In this document: in pieces, positions 40,280-48,621 of the stretch | Layout: every line of letters starts with the position of its first letter | How positions within the stretch are numbered: position 1 is the first letter of the stretch | Assembly (NCBI GenBank): GCA_017610225.1 | Contig: JAFCCM010000003.1 | Span: 22,225-86,224 of the forward strand | Reading direction: 5' to 3' | Length of the DNA: 64,000 nucleotides | DNA from: Candidatus Aenigmatarchaeota archaeon | Lineage (GTDB): Archaea; Aenigmatarchaeota; Aenigmatarchaeia; CG10238-14 | The notes under the pieces: model-generated | Databases searched by the model: none | What the model was told of the DNA's origin: nothing | The model's input: only the letters and a program-made list of their open reading frames with translations | Made by a program: the position numbers and the translations under genes

Positions 40280-41755
40280 TTAGAAGTCAAAAAATATGTC
40301 TATTTTGTTGTCAGAGACAATTTCTGACAAAACAAAATTTAATCTTTCCTTTATTTTTTTAATTGAATTATCTAATTCATATATTCCTGCAGATTTAATA
40401 AAGAGGGAATCATTTTTTTCAAAATTTTTAATATTTGATTTGTTTATTGTTGTGGAGTTAGTATATAGTTTAATTATTTTATTTTTAATTGGTTTTGAAA
40501 AATTCGGAATTGGAATTATGTCCCAATATTTCATTGCCAAACTTCCCCCGTTTCCTCCGACTGCATATATGTCAATTAAATTTTTTCTTCGTAAATAATC
40601 TAAAAAGCACTTCACAAAAACTGATAACTTAATATCTTCTTTTTTGTGATTTAAAGTTATTCCGTGTATATTGGTTATTGTTTTTTCTCTATCTTTAAAT
40701 ATTACAATTGATCTTCCCTTTTCAAACCCTTCTGCACCAAAAATAATATCGCCTTTCTTTAGAGTTTTTAATTCGTTTTTATTTCCTAAATATTCTTGGG
40801 ACATGGCAAATCCATAAACTGAAAGATGCTTTGGTTTAATGACTGTATAAAAATTATCTTTTTTTTCATCAGAATAAATACTTTTTCCTATGCAGGATAC
40901 TTGAAGATTTTGTCCCCTACTTACTTTGAAACCTAACTTTCTAATACTATCAAACCCATTACAATAATTTTTAATTATGAATTCTTCTTGTTTAAAATAT
41001 TCAGAGAATATCTCTGCATTAATTCTTTTTAATGATGAAAAATCATTAAGTTTCGGTTTTTGATATTGGAAAGATTTTCCTTTTTGATTATTTTGTAATT
41101 CATTAACAATGGTTTTAAAAATTTCATCATGTTTATTTCTTATCTCAATCTCTTTATTAATTATAGATTTTGTTAATAATTCTACATAAGTTATAATATC
41201 TTTTTTATTCTTCTGTGTTGGAAAAGGAATTTTACAATCTAAAAATAATTTTTTTGCATGGCGTATCGTTGAGCCTTTTGGAACTAAAATGTCAAGTTGT
41301 TTCCTAAAATATTCGTGTTTAAGAAAAGACAAAACATAATATTTAAGGTTTGATAAAGGTAATTTATAAAGTGCTCCAGAAATCATATGATTGGGATAAT
41401 CTTGATCTAAAATTATTACTTCTCCAATGTTTGAATCTTTAGATATGATGATATCTCCTTTTTTTAATGAATACTCGACATACGAAACAGGACTTATTGG
41501 CATCTTTGTTTCATTATTCCAAAAAGGTAAGAAAGAATAATCTTGAAGTGCTTTTGCCCTAATAAAAAAATGAGAAGAGGTTGTAATATAATTTGAAGAT
41601 CCTACTTCTGTGCCTTTATCAGAAATTTTCAATTTTCTATCTAATAGGTCTTTTAAAAGTTTATAATTCTTATTAGAACTATCTAGAACTTCTAATTGAC
41701 TTGGTGCAAATAAACTTCGCAATTCTTGAATTTGTTTAAATGATGAACTTCCCAT
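40280..41755 (-). CDS. Type I-like specificity (S) subunit
   Basis: 491 aa from the ATG at 41755 (GAGGAAAT upstream). Two target-recognition domains, about residues 1-190 and 230-450, separated and followed by helical spacers (SIINKEIEIRNKHDEIFKTI; ELDNSIKKIKERLNFVL). Typical half-site phrases: KKGDIIISKDSNIGEVIIL, KGSTIRHAKK, GNGGSLAMKYWDIIPIP. It would direct the 41758 enzyme to a bipartite site. Confidence 0.85.
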   Translation of the reverse strand: MGSSSFKQIQELRSLFAPSQLEVLDSSNKNYKLLKDLLDRKLKISDKGTEVGSSNYITTSSHFFIRAKALQDYSFLPFWNNETKMPISPVSYVEYSLKKGDIIISKDSNIGEVIILDQDYPNHMISGALYKLPLSNLKYYVLSFLKHEYFRKQLDILVPKGSTIRHAKKLFLDCKIPFPTQKNKKDIITYVELLTKSIINKEIEIRNKHDEIFKTIVNELQNNQKGKSFQYQKPKLNDFSSLKRINAEIFSEYFKQEEFIIKNYCNGFDSIRKLGFKVSRGQNLQVSCIGKSIYSDEKKDNFYTVIKPKHLSVYGFAMSQEYLGNKNELKTLKKGDIIFGAEGFEKGRSIVIFKDREKTITNIHGITLNHKKEDIKLSVFVKCFLDYLRRKNLIDIYAVGGNGGSLAMKYWDIIPIPNFSKPIKNKIIKLYTNSTTINKSNIKNFEKNDSLFIKSAGIYELDNSIKKIKERLNFVLSEIVSDNKIDIFFDF

Positions 41756-41757
41756 TT

Positions 41758-43920
41758 TTATTTCCTCAAAAATAGATCCTGCAAAGATTTCTCTTGACTT
41801 AAGCACCATTCTTTAAATTCTTTGATAGTATTAGAAAATTCTTCATCTAGTAAAGGGGCACCATCAGCATTTTGTTCAATCTCAAAAGATTTTTCATTTA
41901 TTTTATAAATTGGATTAAAATATTTCATTCTTTTTGAAGTCCTTACTTCATATCCAACTTTTTTAATGTTTTTTACAAAAACTTCATAGTTATTTTCTTG
42001 TAGTTTTTTTAATTGTTTACTAGTAGGTTTATAGCCAACAATTAATGTTGTGTTAACACCTGTATCTGCAAAAACATTAGCTGGTAAATCAAACAATGCA
42101 ACAACCCTCATTTTAGATAAAAGCCATTGTCTAGCTTTTTCCCATCTATCAATGGATGCAATTGAATTCGAAAGAATTATCCCTAATCTTCCATTATCAT
42201 CTAAAATTCTAACTGCATTCTCTAAAAAGATTAAGCCAGGATCAATCCATTTGCCACTTTTTGCAGTATTCCATAATTCATACATGTTCAGCATTTCTTT
42301 TTCTTTTTGAGTCTTTGGTTCGATTTTTCTATCTTCTCCAAAAGGCGGATTGGTTAAAACAACATTAAATTTCTTTAATTCTGTATGATCTTTCCAATTA
42401 TCCCAGTTCCCATTTTTGTGTAATTCTGGAATTAGAGGTATTAAATTCCCATCTGAATCAAATTTATTATTTATGGATCCGCTTCCTGATTTAAATTTAA
42501 TTTTTGCATTTCCATTTCCATTTAAAAGCATATTTAATTGAGCCAAAGTAACCATTTGGTAATCGTTATCCACACCATAAAGGTTACTATCTTCAAGTTT
42601 CCCTTTAGCATTTACAAAAGAAAGTGACAAAAAGTCTCCGCTTCCGCTTGTCGGATCAATAATGGAATCTGTTTTTTTTGGGTTTACAATATTAACTAAA
42701 AAATCAATTATTGGAATTGGTGTTAAAAATTGTCCTTTTTCTGATTTTGTAAATGCGTTAGCAAATCTATAAAATATTAATTGATAAAGATCGCTTTTAC
42801 TTGATTTTGTAAAACTGAAATCTTGTAAATTATGAACAACTGAACCTACAACAGCAACATGAGATTCATTTTTCATATCAATAATGGATTCGTTTAATAT
42901 TTCTTTATATGCGATTTGTGCTTGTTTCTTTAGTTCTTGGATTCTTTTAATAAATGATTGTAAATTTTTATCATTTAATGTAGAGTAATTTCGTTCATTT
43001 GGTTCGATATAAAATTTTAATTTTTTCAAATCTTTATGTTCAGAATCTTGGATATAATATTTTAACCATTCATTTTTCTTTTCATCAAATATCTTAAGGG
43101 CAATCATTTGAATGAGTATTTCATATCCTCTTTGATTGTCTAAACTTATTTTATCGAATGTTTTTAGAATATCTGAGATTGAATCATTTATTTGATTACT
43201 AAAAACTCCCGTTACTATATCTAAATCATCTACTGTTCTTTTAGACCTATCAATAACAATTTCAACAGCCCTTTTCTCAACTTGTTGAAATGAAGGAATT
43301 TTATAATATGCGTCTGTTAAATGAATCGATAAATCTTTTGTTGTGCTTTTATCCCCTTTAAGATTATAGGATTCATCTAATCTTAAAAATTTTTGATTTT
43401 TCTTTTGAAATAAATATAATCGTTCAGTATCATAAATTATGCCTAAACAATAATCTGACTCAGATTCCTTCATTGCTGGTTTTAACTGTTGATTATATAC
43501 TGTTTCTGTATCTTTTGAATCTTCTTTTTTAAATTCAATAACTACCATTAAATGTTTTCTTAACCAATCAAGTGCTTCTTGACTTTTTTTATTATGAAAT
43601 TTTTTATACCATTCAAACCAATTAGGATCATCAAATACGGCACCATCCATTTTAATTGGAGCAGAATTCTTATTTCCTTTTGGAAAAGATATTTCGGCAC
43701 CCACATAGTCTTTTTGATATAGTCCCGAATTAATTAAAGAATGAAAGAATTGCCATTTATAATATTCTTCATTAGTTTCATTTTTTTTGTTCTTAATACT
43801 ACACTTTTTATTAGATGTTAAATGAACTGGAATATTTGCATCGAAACTTGATTGAGAGGAATATTTTTTATCAAAATCTTGTTTCTTTTTTAGAAACACA
43901 TTTTCTACTATCTCTTTCAT
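41758..43920 (-). CDS. Restriction-modification fusion (nuclease plus N6-adenine methylase)
   Basis: 720 aa. N-terminal nuclease domain: KMDGAVFDD with, later, MVVIEFKKE gives the D...ExK site of type I R/HSDR_N domains. The middle is helical. Then the methylase: KGQFLTPIPIIDFLVNIV, motif I DPTSGSGDFL, motif IV LTNPPFGEDR. There is no helicase motor, so with the adjacent S subunit this is like BcgI-type (type IIB/IIG) systems that cut and methylate with one A subunit. GC content and flanks differ from the host element, indicating a transferred module. Confidence 0.85.
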   Translation of the reverse strand: MKEIVENVFLKKKQDFDKKYSSQSSFDANIPVHLTSNKKCSIKNKKNETNEEYYKWQFFHSLINSGLYQKDYVGAEISFPKGNKNSAPIKMDGAVFDDPNWFEWYKKFHNKKSQEALDWLRKHLMVVIEFKKEDSKDTETVYNQQLKPAMKESESDYCLGIIYDTERLYLFQKKNQKFLRLDESYNLKGDKSTTKDLSIHLTDAYYKIPSFQQVEKRAVEIVIDRSKRTVDDLDIVTGVFSNQINDSISDILKTFDKISLDNQRGYEILIQMIALKIFDEKKNEWLKYYIQDSEHKDLKKLKFYIEPNERNYSTLNDKNLQSFIKRIQELKKQAQIAYKEILNESIIDMKNESHVAVVGSVVHNLQDFSFTKSSKSDLYQLIFYRFANAFTKSEKGQFLTPIPIIDFLVNIVNPKKTDSIIDPTSGSGDFLSLSFVNAKGKLEDSNLYGVDNDYQMVTLAQLNMLLNGNGNAKIKFKSGSGSINNKFDSDGNLIPLIPELHKNGNWDNWKDHTELKKFNVVLTNPPFGEDRKIEPKTQKEKEMLNMYELWNTAKSGKWIDPGLIFLENAVRILDDNGRLGIILSNSIASIDRWEKARQWLLSKMRVVALFDLPANVFADTGVNTTLIVGYKPTSKQLKKLQENNYEVFVKNIKKVGYEVRTSKRMKYFNPIYKINEKSFEIEQNADGAPLLDEEFSNTIKEFKEWCLSQEKSLQDLFLRK

Positions 43921-44108
43921 TTTTGCACCTTCCCATTTGAATGAGTTTTGATATATTCATTAATCATTTTTTCCATAACAGTCCATGCGTTTTTATTTCC
44001 TTCTTTTTTAATGATGTATTGGAAATCAACCCATTTGTCTTTGTTGCCTCTAAAAGAAATTGTTTCTAACTTGTCAGAATTCTTTTTCACACCCTTTTTT
44101 GTAACCAT
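43917..44108 (-). CDS. Ribbon-helix-helix-like regulator of the R-M module
   Basis: 63 aa. KLETISFRGNKDKWVDFQYI then KNAWTVMEKMINEYIK has the strand-helix-helix layout. Four-base overlap with the methylase start, and it is first in the operon, as a controller would be. Confidence 0.5.
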   Translation of the reverse strand: MVTKKGVKKNSDKLETISFRGNKDKWVDFQYIIKKEGNKNAWTVMEKMINEYIKTHSNGKVQK

Positions 44109-44135
44109 TATTACTTATAATGATTATTACATATA

Positions 44136-44173
44136 TAAAGCTTTCTGTGTAGGTTCAAATCTTATCAGCATCG
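44136..44173 (+). tRNA. 3' half of the split tRNA-like gene
   Basis: AAAGCTTTCTGTGTAGGTTC matches the 3' part of the minus-strand homologue (GAAGCTCTTTGTGTGGGTTC). T arm GTAGG TTCAAAT CTTAT is followed by CAGCATC, which pairs with the GGTGCTG at 39973. Then GA and the usual TAATTATAAG spacer before a small gene. Confidence 0.6.
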
Positions 44174-44191
44174 ATAATTATAAGTTATCAT

Positions 44192-44314
44192 ATGAAAAAA
44201 AATTGTAATGGTTGTATTGCTTTAAATTTGGATTGTTGTATGTTTGAATTATATAATAAATGGGATTATTTTGATTGTCCGGCATGTAACACAAAGATAT
44301 ATTTAGCGAAATGA
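44192..44314 (+). CDS. 40-residue zinc protein
   Basis: CNGCIALNLDCCMFELYNKW then CPACNTKIYLAK: CxxC pairs 20 residues apart. Lies between tRNA-like and cloverleaf-like RNAs. Confidence 0.5.
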   Translation: MKKNCNGCIALNLDCCMFELYNKWDYFDCPACNTKIYLAK

Positions 44315-44320
44315 TAGTAC

Positions 44321-44406
44321 CGAGAAACAAGGTTATATCGTTGGTGAATAAGATCGAGAAATATTTCACATAATAAGACGATAAGGGTTATACCCTGCCT
44401 TGCTCG
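44321..44406 (+). ncRNA. Cloverleaf-like RNA with bulged closing stem, copy 1
   Basis: 86 nt. Closing stem CGAG-AAA-CAAGG with CCTTG-CTCG (three-base AAA bulge). Inner stems TATCGT/ACGATA continuing to GTGAA/TTCAC, and a hairpin AGGG TTATA CCCT just before the 3' strand, in T-arm position. Shares the CGAGAAACAA start and TTGCTCG end with 46608-46728. Confidence 0.55.
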
Positions 44407-44476
44407 ATATACTAAAATGTACTAAAACATGTCAAATTAGTATGAAAATATAAAAAGATGATGGGCGATATTTAAT

Positions 44477-44695
44477 ATGACGATGGATACTGATAATTTT
44501 ATATATCATTCAGATGATAGATTAGGATATGATGGATATTATACATGTAAAAAATGTAGAGATGTTGCGAATAAAAAATATAATAATCCAGAATGTCATT
44601 TATGTAGTGATTGGAATGGTTGTGGTCGAGATTGTACATTATCATCTGTTTATTGTAAAAAATGTAAAGTTGAAGATGGTATAACAAGACATTAA
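44477..44695 (+). CDS. Zinc-ribbon protein
   Basis: 72 aa with eight Cys: CKKCRDVANKKYNNPECHLC, CGRDC, YCKKCKVEDG. Probably two zinc sites. 11 bases before the helicase gene, so they are co-expressed. Confidence 0.55.
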   Translation: MTMDTDNFIYHSDDRLGYDGYYTCKKCRDVANKKYNNPECHLCSDWNGCGRDCTLSSVYCKKCKVEDGITRH

Positions 44696-44706
44696 TGTGA
44701 TTTTAT

Positions 44707-46212
44707 ATGGATGATATATTTAAAAAATTTAAAGAAACAAAGAAATTAATTAAACAAGCAGAATCTGATTTTGATGATATTGAAAACAAAATACATCAAG
44801 AAAAAATAAAATATGTTGGGAAATTAAATACATTATCAGATAAATTACAATTCACACAAATTGAAAAAAAAGAATTTAAAACCTTTTTTGATGAACCTTA
44901 TGTTATTATTCCAACCGGAAAACAAGAAGAATGGTATGTTGTTGTACCAAAATTTATAAAAATGAATCTTGGGTGGCTTGATTTTTCTACCAAAACCTAT
45001 AATGTATTTAAAATAAATAAATTTGCAGATTGGTTAGGTAATATTCCAAAAGATATAAGATCAAGATTTAAATTTAAACCAAAATTACCAATAAAAGTGT
45101 TTGATGGTATGGTATTGACAGGCAAACAACATCAAGATAATGTTTGGGATGGATATTCATCATATTTATCAAGAAGAATAGGAAATGATAAAATAAAGAT
45201 TAAAAAAGGATATGAGTTTAAGCTTATAGCAAAACTTATTGATGATGGAATGTTACCTTTTATACCAACACCTCTTGAATCTGATGATCTTAGAAAACCG
45301 GATATTAATTTTGAATTGCGGGATTATCAAGTAGATGCTTGGAATAAGTTTAAAGAGACCGGTGCAGTTGGTATTTATTGGTCTTTTTCAGCAGGAAAGA
45401 CATTTTTTAGTATGTATGTTTGTGCATCTATTAAAGGTAAAAAACTTATAATTGTTCCGACAAGAACACTCGTTGAACAATGGGAAGATAGATTTAAAGA
45501 ATATACTAATGGTATTGAATCTGAAATAGATATTATGACATATCATTCATTCAATAAAGTTAAGGATAAAAATTATAATGTTGTTATCTATGATGAATCA
45601 CATCATTTACCTGCAAATATGTTTTCAAAACTTAGTACAATTAAGTCAAAATATCGTATTGGTCTTTCAGGAACACCTTTTCGTGAAGATGGAAGAACAG
45701 ATTATATTTTTGCATTAACAGGTTTTCCTATAGGGTTATCTTGGGATAATTTAATTGAATTGGGTGTGATTGAAGAACCTGATATAAAATTATATATTTT
45801 TAATAATATGAAACAAAAAGAAGAAAAATTAAAAGAATTAATATCAATTCAAAAAAATACATTGATTTTCTGTGATTCAATTAAATTAGGAAAAAAATTA
45901 TCAAGTAAATTTGAAATACCTTTTGTATATGGTTCAACAAAAAATCGCATGGATGTTATAAAGGAATCTGAAACAACAATTATATCTCGTGTTGGTGATG
46001 AAGGATTATCAATATCTACTATTGAACGTGTTATTGAGATAGATTTTCAATTTGGATCAAGAAGACAAGAAGGTCAACGCATGGGAAGATTATTTCATGG
46101 TGATAAGAAAGGTGAACATATAATTATGATGACAGAAACAGAATATGATAATTATTCAAAAAGATTATATTCTATAACAGAACGTGGTTTTAAGATACAA
46201 GTGATTAGATAA
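44707..46212 (+). CDS. XPB/UvrW-like SF2 helicase
   Basis: 501 aa. A coiled-coil start (about 1-45) and a DNA-damage-recognition-like region lead into the motor. Walker A is IYWSFSAGKTFFS, then IVPTRTLVEQW, Walker B VIYDESHHLP, motif III GLSGTPFREDGR, and motifs V-VI SRVGDEGLSISTIE and RRQEGQRMGRLFHG. This layout is that of archaeal XPB and T4 UvrW, which unwind branched DNA or RNA-DNA. Whether it acts on the RNAs encoded around it is unknown. Confidence 0.85.
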   Translation: MDDIFKKFKETKKLIKQAESDFDDIENKIHQEKIKYVGKLNTLSDKLQFTQIEKKEFKTFFDEPYVIIPTGKQEEWYVVVPKFIKMNLGWLDFSTKTYNVFKINKFADWLGNIPKDIRSRFKFKPKLPIKVFDGMVLTGKQHQDNVWDGYSSYLSRRIGNDKIKIKKGYEFKLIAKLIDDGMLPFIPTPLESDDLRKPDINFELRDYQVDAWNKFKETGAVGIYWSFSAGKTFFSMYVCASIKGKKLIIVPTRTLVEQWEDRFKEYTNGIESEIDIMTYHSFNKVKDKNYNVVIYDESHHLPANMFSKLSTIKSKYRIGLSGTPFREDGRTDYIFALTGFPIGLSWDNLIELGVIEEPDIKLYIFNNMKQKEEKLKELISIQKNTLIFCDSIKLGKKLSSKFEIPFVYGSTKNRMDVIKESETTIISRVGDEGLSISTIERVIEIDFQFGSRRQEGQRMGRLFHGDKKGEHIIMMTETEYDNYSKRLYSITERGFKIQVIR

Positions 46213-46321
46213 TTTTATATTAAATATAAACTATATATTTAATTGTATATATCTAATAACAATAAAGTTTATAAATGTATAGCTTGAATTATTATTAATA
46301 GTTAGAAATGAGTGATATAAA

Positions 46322-46603
46322 ATGAATGTTGATGAAACAATAGTTTGTCCTTATTGTGGTCATAATAATGGAGAAACGAATAGGATAACAAATAATAATA
46401 GTGTTTTTGAGTGTGTAAAATGTTCAAAAAAATTTAATTATAGTCAAAATACTATGTATTTTACAGAGCAAGATTGTGAATTAAACAATGAAAAACATGA
46501 TTGGTATGATTTTAAAACAGAAACAGAAGTTAAAGATGGTAAAATGATAAAAAAAACAGTATTTACTAAATGTAGTAAGTGTTTAAAAATAAAAAATAAG
46601 TGA
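46322..46603 (+). CDS. Zinc-ribbon protein
   Basis: 93 aa. CPYCGHNNGETNRITNNNSV FECVKC at the N-terminus and CSKCLKIK at the C-terminus; similar ribbon spacing to 6061-6681. A TATA-like TTTATAAATG lies at 46269. The 109 bases before the ATG hold only this promoter. Confidence 0.55.
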   Translation: MNVDETIVCPYCGHNNGETNRITNNNSVFECVKCSKKFNYSQNTMYFTEQDCELNNEKHDWYDFKTETEVKDGKMIKKTVFTKCSKCLKIKNK

Positions 46604-46607
46604 TAAA

Positions 46608-46728
46608 CGAGAAACAATATTAAGCTTAAAATATGTTCCGGACATATTTTACATTAATGTATGTAGATATTATCGAAAAGATATCTGTACATTGTGATAG
46701 TAAAAGGATCATTTCCTTGTATTGCTCG
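46608..46728 (+). ncRNA. Cloverleaf-like RNA with bulged closing stem, copy 2
   Basis: 121 nt. Closing stem CGAG-AAA-CAATA/TATTG-CTCG with the same AAA bulge as copy 1. Three arms follow: AAAATATGT TCCGG ACATATTTT (9 pairs), AATGTA..AGATAT/ATATCT..TACATT (6+6 pairs) and a T-arm-like AAGG ATCATTT CCTT. Compensating changes relative to copy 1 support a selected structure. Confidence 0.6.
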
Positions 46729-46768
46729 ATATAATAAATAATATATAAATTTTAAATAGGGTTAAAAA

Positions 46769-47134
46769 ATGGTACAATTCACACAACTTGGAAAAATAGA
46801 GAATAGAACACACATAATAAAAGAATTAAATAAAATGAAACAAAAAGAATTGTTTCATATATTGCCTAAAGCAGGGCTTTTAATTTTATATTTAATTGAT
46901 AAAGAAGATAATAAAATTGCTGAAGGATATACTATTTTAACAAAAAATATGAATTATACATATTCACATGTATATGGTCTTGTTTCTATTCTTAGAGGAA
47001 TAGGTTTTCTTGAAAAAGATAATAAAAACAATAAAAGAACAAAGTTTATAAAATTAACAAAAAAAGGACAGGATTTTATAAACATAAATATGAAGGATAG
47101 GTTGTTGGATAGACGTCAATCACCCAACGATTAA
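46769..47134 (+). CDS. Winged-helix (MarR-like) regulator
   Basis: 121 aa. AGLLILYLIDKEDNKIAEGY then TYSHVYGLVSILRGIGFLEK and RTKFIKLTKKGQDFI show helix-turn-helix plus wing. Its last codons run into the omega-RNA hairpin before IscB, suggesting that the mobile element altered the gene end. Confidence 0.65.
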   Translation: MVQFTQLGKIENRTHIIKELNKMKQKELFHILPKAGLLILYLIDKEDNKIAEGYTILTKNMNYTYSHVYGLVSILRGIGFLEKDNKNNKRTKFIKLTKKGQDFININMKDRLLDRRQSPND

Positions 47135-47382
47135 AATCGTGGGCTTGAATCGTGAGGTTTAAGAGTAATTGGTTGATTAGGGAGTTGAAAACAAAAATGG
47201 AAAATAAACAACAGCAGTTATTTGAGAGAAATACATACACACCTATGGATGTATTCCAAGTCCGTAGCTCTGTGAGTCTGTTTTTAAACAGAGAGGAAAC
47301 TTTCAGTGAGCAGACTTTAAAAACCTCAAATAACAACCCCGATGGAAACCTACACCAACGAACAGGTGGGCATAAAGCCAAA
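47105..47382 (+). ncRNA. Probable omega-RNA of the IscB element
   Basis: Left-end hairpin CACCCAACGATTAAAATCGT GGG (about 47120-47146), as at IS200/IS605-type ends. Further foldbacks follow, such as TCTGTTTTTAAACAGA (47278-47293) and CACC...GGTGGG ahead of the coding start. An open frame crosses this region in phase with iscB but has low protein-like character, and IscB guide RNAs lie just here. Exact ends are not visible. Confidence 0.5.
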
Positions 47383-48621
47383 GTGTTCGTATTAAATATA
47401 GAAAACAAACCATTGATGCCATGTAAATCAGCTAAAGCACGACATTTGTTAAAAGATAATAAAGCTGAAGTGGTGTCAATCAAACCATTTACAATACGGT
47501 TAAAGTTTGAATGTGAAAACACAACACAAAATATTGTTTTGGGTATCGATTCAGGATATAAATATGTTGGTTTTTCAGCTAATACAAATACATTTGAATT
47601 AATATCAGGGCAACTTAAATTAAGAACAGATGTAAGTAAGAAATTGACAAAAAGAAGAATGTATAGACGACTTAAACGAAATAAGTTGTGGTATCGAAAA
47701 CCACGATTTCTTAATAGGGTTAAATCAAAGAAAAAAGGCTGGTTAGCACCAAGCATCAGACATAAGATTGATACACATATAAGATTGATTAATAAGATAA
47801 AATCATTATTACCAATAACAAAAACGATAATTGAGGTAGCTAAGTTTGATACACAAAAGTTACAGAATATAGATATTAAAGGTATAGAATATCAAGAAGG
47901 ACAAATGCAAGGATATGATAATCTTAGGGCTTTCATATTATATAGGGATAATTATACATGTCAGATATGTAAAAAGAAAGAAGGTATATTAAACATTCAT
48001 CATATTATACAACAGAAAGATGGTGGTAGTAATAGACCTAATAATTTAGTCACAGTTCATAAATCATGTCACAATAAATTTCATAAAGGTAAGATTAAGC
48101 ATAAATTCATTAAACCTAAATCATTCAAGCAGACTGTAATAATGAATAATATCAGAAAATATATCATAGATAAATTAAATTGTGATTATACTTATGGGTA
48201 TATTACTAAACGAAATAGGATAAAATCGCACCTTGATAAGTCACATATAAATGATGCTTTTGTAATTGCTAAAGGTGATAATAATAATATCAATTTACGG
48301 TGTGACCAATTTGAAATAAAACAGGTTAGAAGACACAATAGATGTTTGCAATTAAATCGTAACGGTTTTAAACCCGCAATTCGACAACAGAGATATAAAT
48401 TTCAACCAAATGATACTGTTTCTGTAGATAATAAGACATATAAAGTAAAGGGTATGCATTGTAAAGGAACAAGAATTATGGTATCTGATGGGATAACTGA
48501 TAAAAGTATAAATCAAAATAATGTTATATTAAACAATTATGGTCAAGGATTAAACTTTGAAGCATTACTCTTAATTCACCCCACTTTTGAAAAGGTAGGT
48601 TTCTTTGAGGTGATACCATGA
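47383..48621 (+). CDS. iscB: IscB RNA-guided nuclease
   Basis: 412 aa from a GTG (47383) next to GGTGGG. The frame is open back to 47152, but that part is probably guide RNA. PLMP domain: FVLNIENKPLMPCKSAKARH. RuvC I GIDSGYKYVG (Asp), RuvC II TIIEVAKFD (Glu), HNH YTCQICKKKEGILNIHHIIQ with PNNLVTVHKSCHNKFH, and RuvC III SHINDAFVIA (His, Asp). All catalytic residues are present. IscB cuts DNA matched by its omega-RNA and normally preserves IS200/IS605 elements. No TnpA is nearby. Its stop overlaps the next gene. Confidence 0.88.
   Translation: MFVLNIENKPLMPCKSAKARHLLKDNKAEVVSIKPFTIRLKFECENTTQNIVLGIDSGYKYVGFSANTNTFELISGQLKLRTDVSKKLTKRRMYRRLKRNKLWYRKPRFLNRVKSKKKGWLAPSIRHKIDTHIRLINKIKSLLPITKTIIEVAKFDTQKLQNIDIKGIEYQEGQMQGYDNLRAFILYRDNYTCQICKKKEGILNIHHIIQQKDGGSNRPNNLVTVHKSCHNKFHKGKIKHKFIKPKSFKQTVIMNNIRKYIIDKLNCDYTYGYITKRNRIKSHLDKSHINDAFVIAKGDNNNINLRCDQFEIKQVRRHNRCLQLNRNGFKPAIRQQRYKFQPNDTVSVDNKTYKVKGMHCKGTRIMVSDGITDKSINQNNVILNNYGQGLNFEALLLIHPTFEKVGFFEVIP

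Noticed and set aside
40051..44138. Terminal inverted repeats or target duplication around the R-M module
   Set aside because: I could not find paired repeats at the inferred borders; the borders come only from comparison with the intact tRNA-like gene.
47152..47382. N-terminal extension of the IscB open frame as protein
   Set aside because: The residues are low in protein-like character, known IscB proteins begin at the PLMP domain, and the DNA shows hairpins expected of the guide RNA; I moved the start to the GTG at 47383.
47076..47756. 226-codon minus-strand frame opposite IscB
   Set aside because: Entirely antisense to iscB and its guide RNA, with no ribosome-binding site or recognisable domain.
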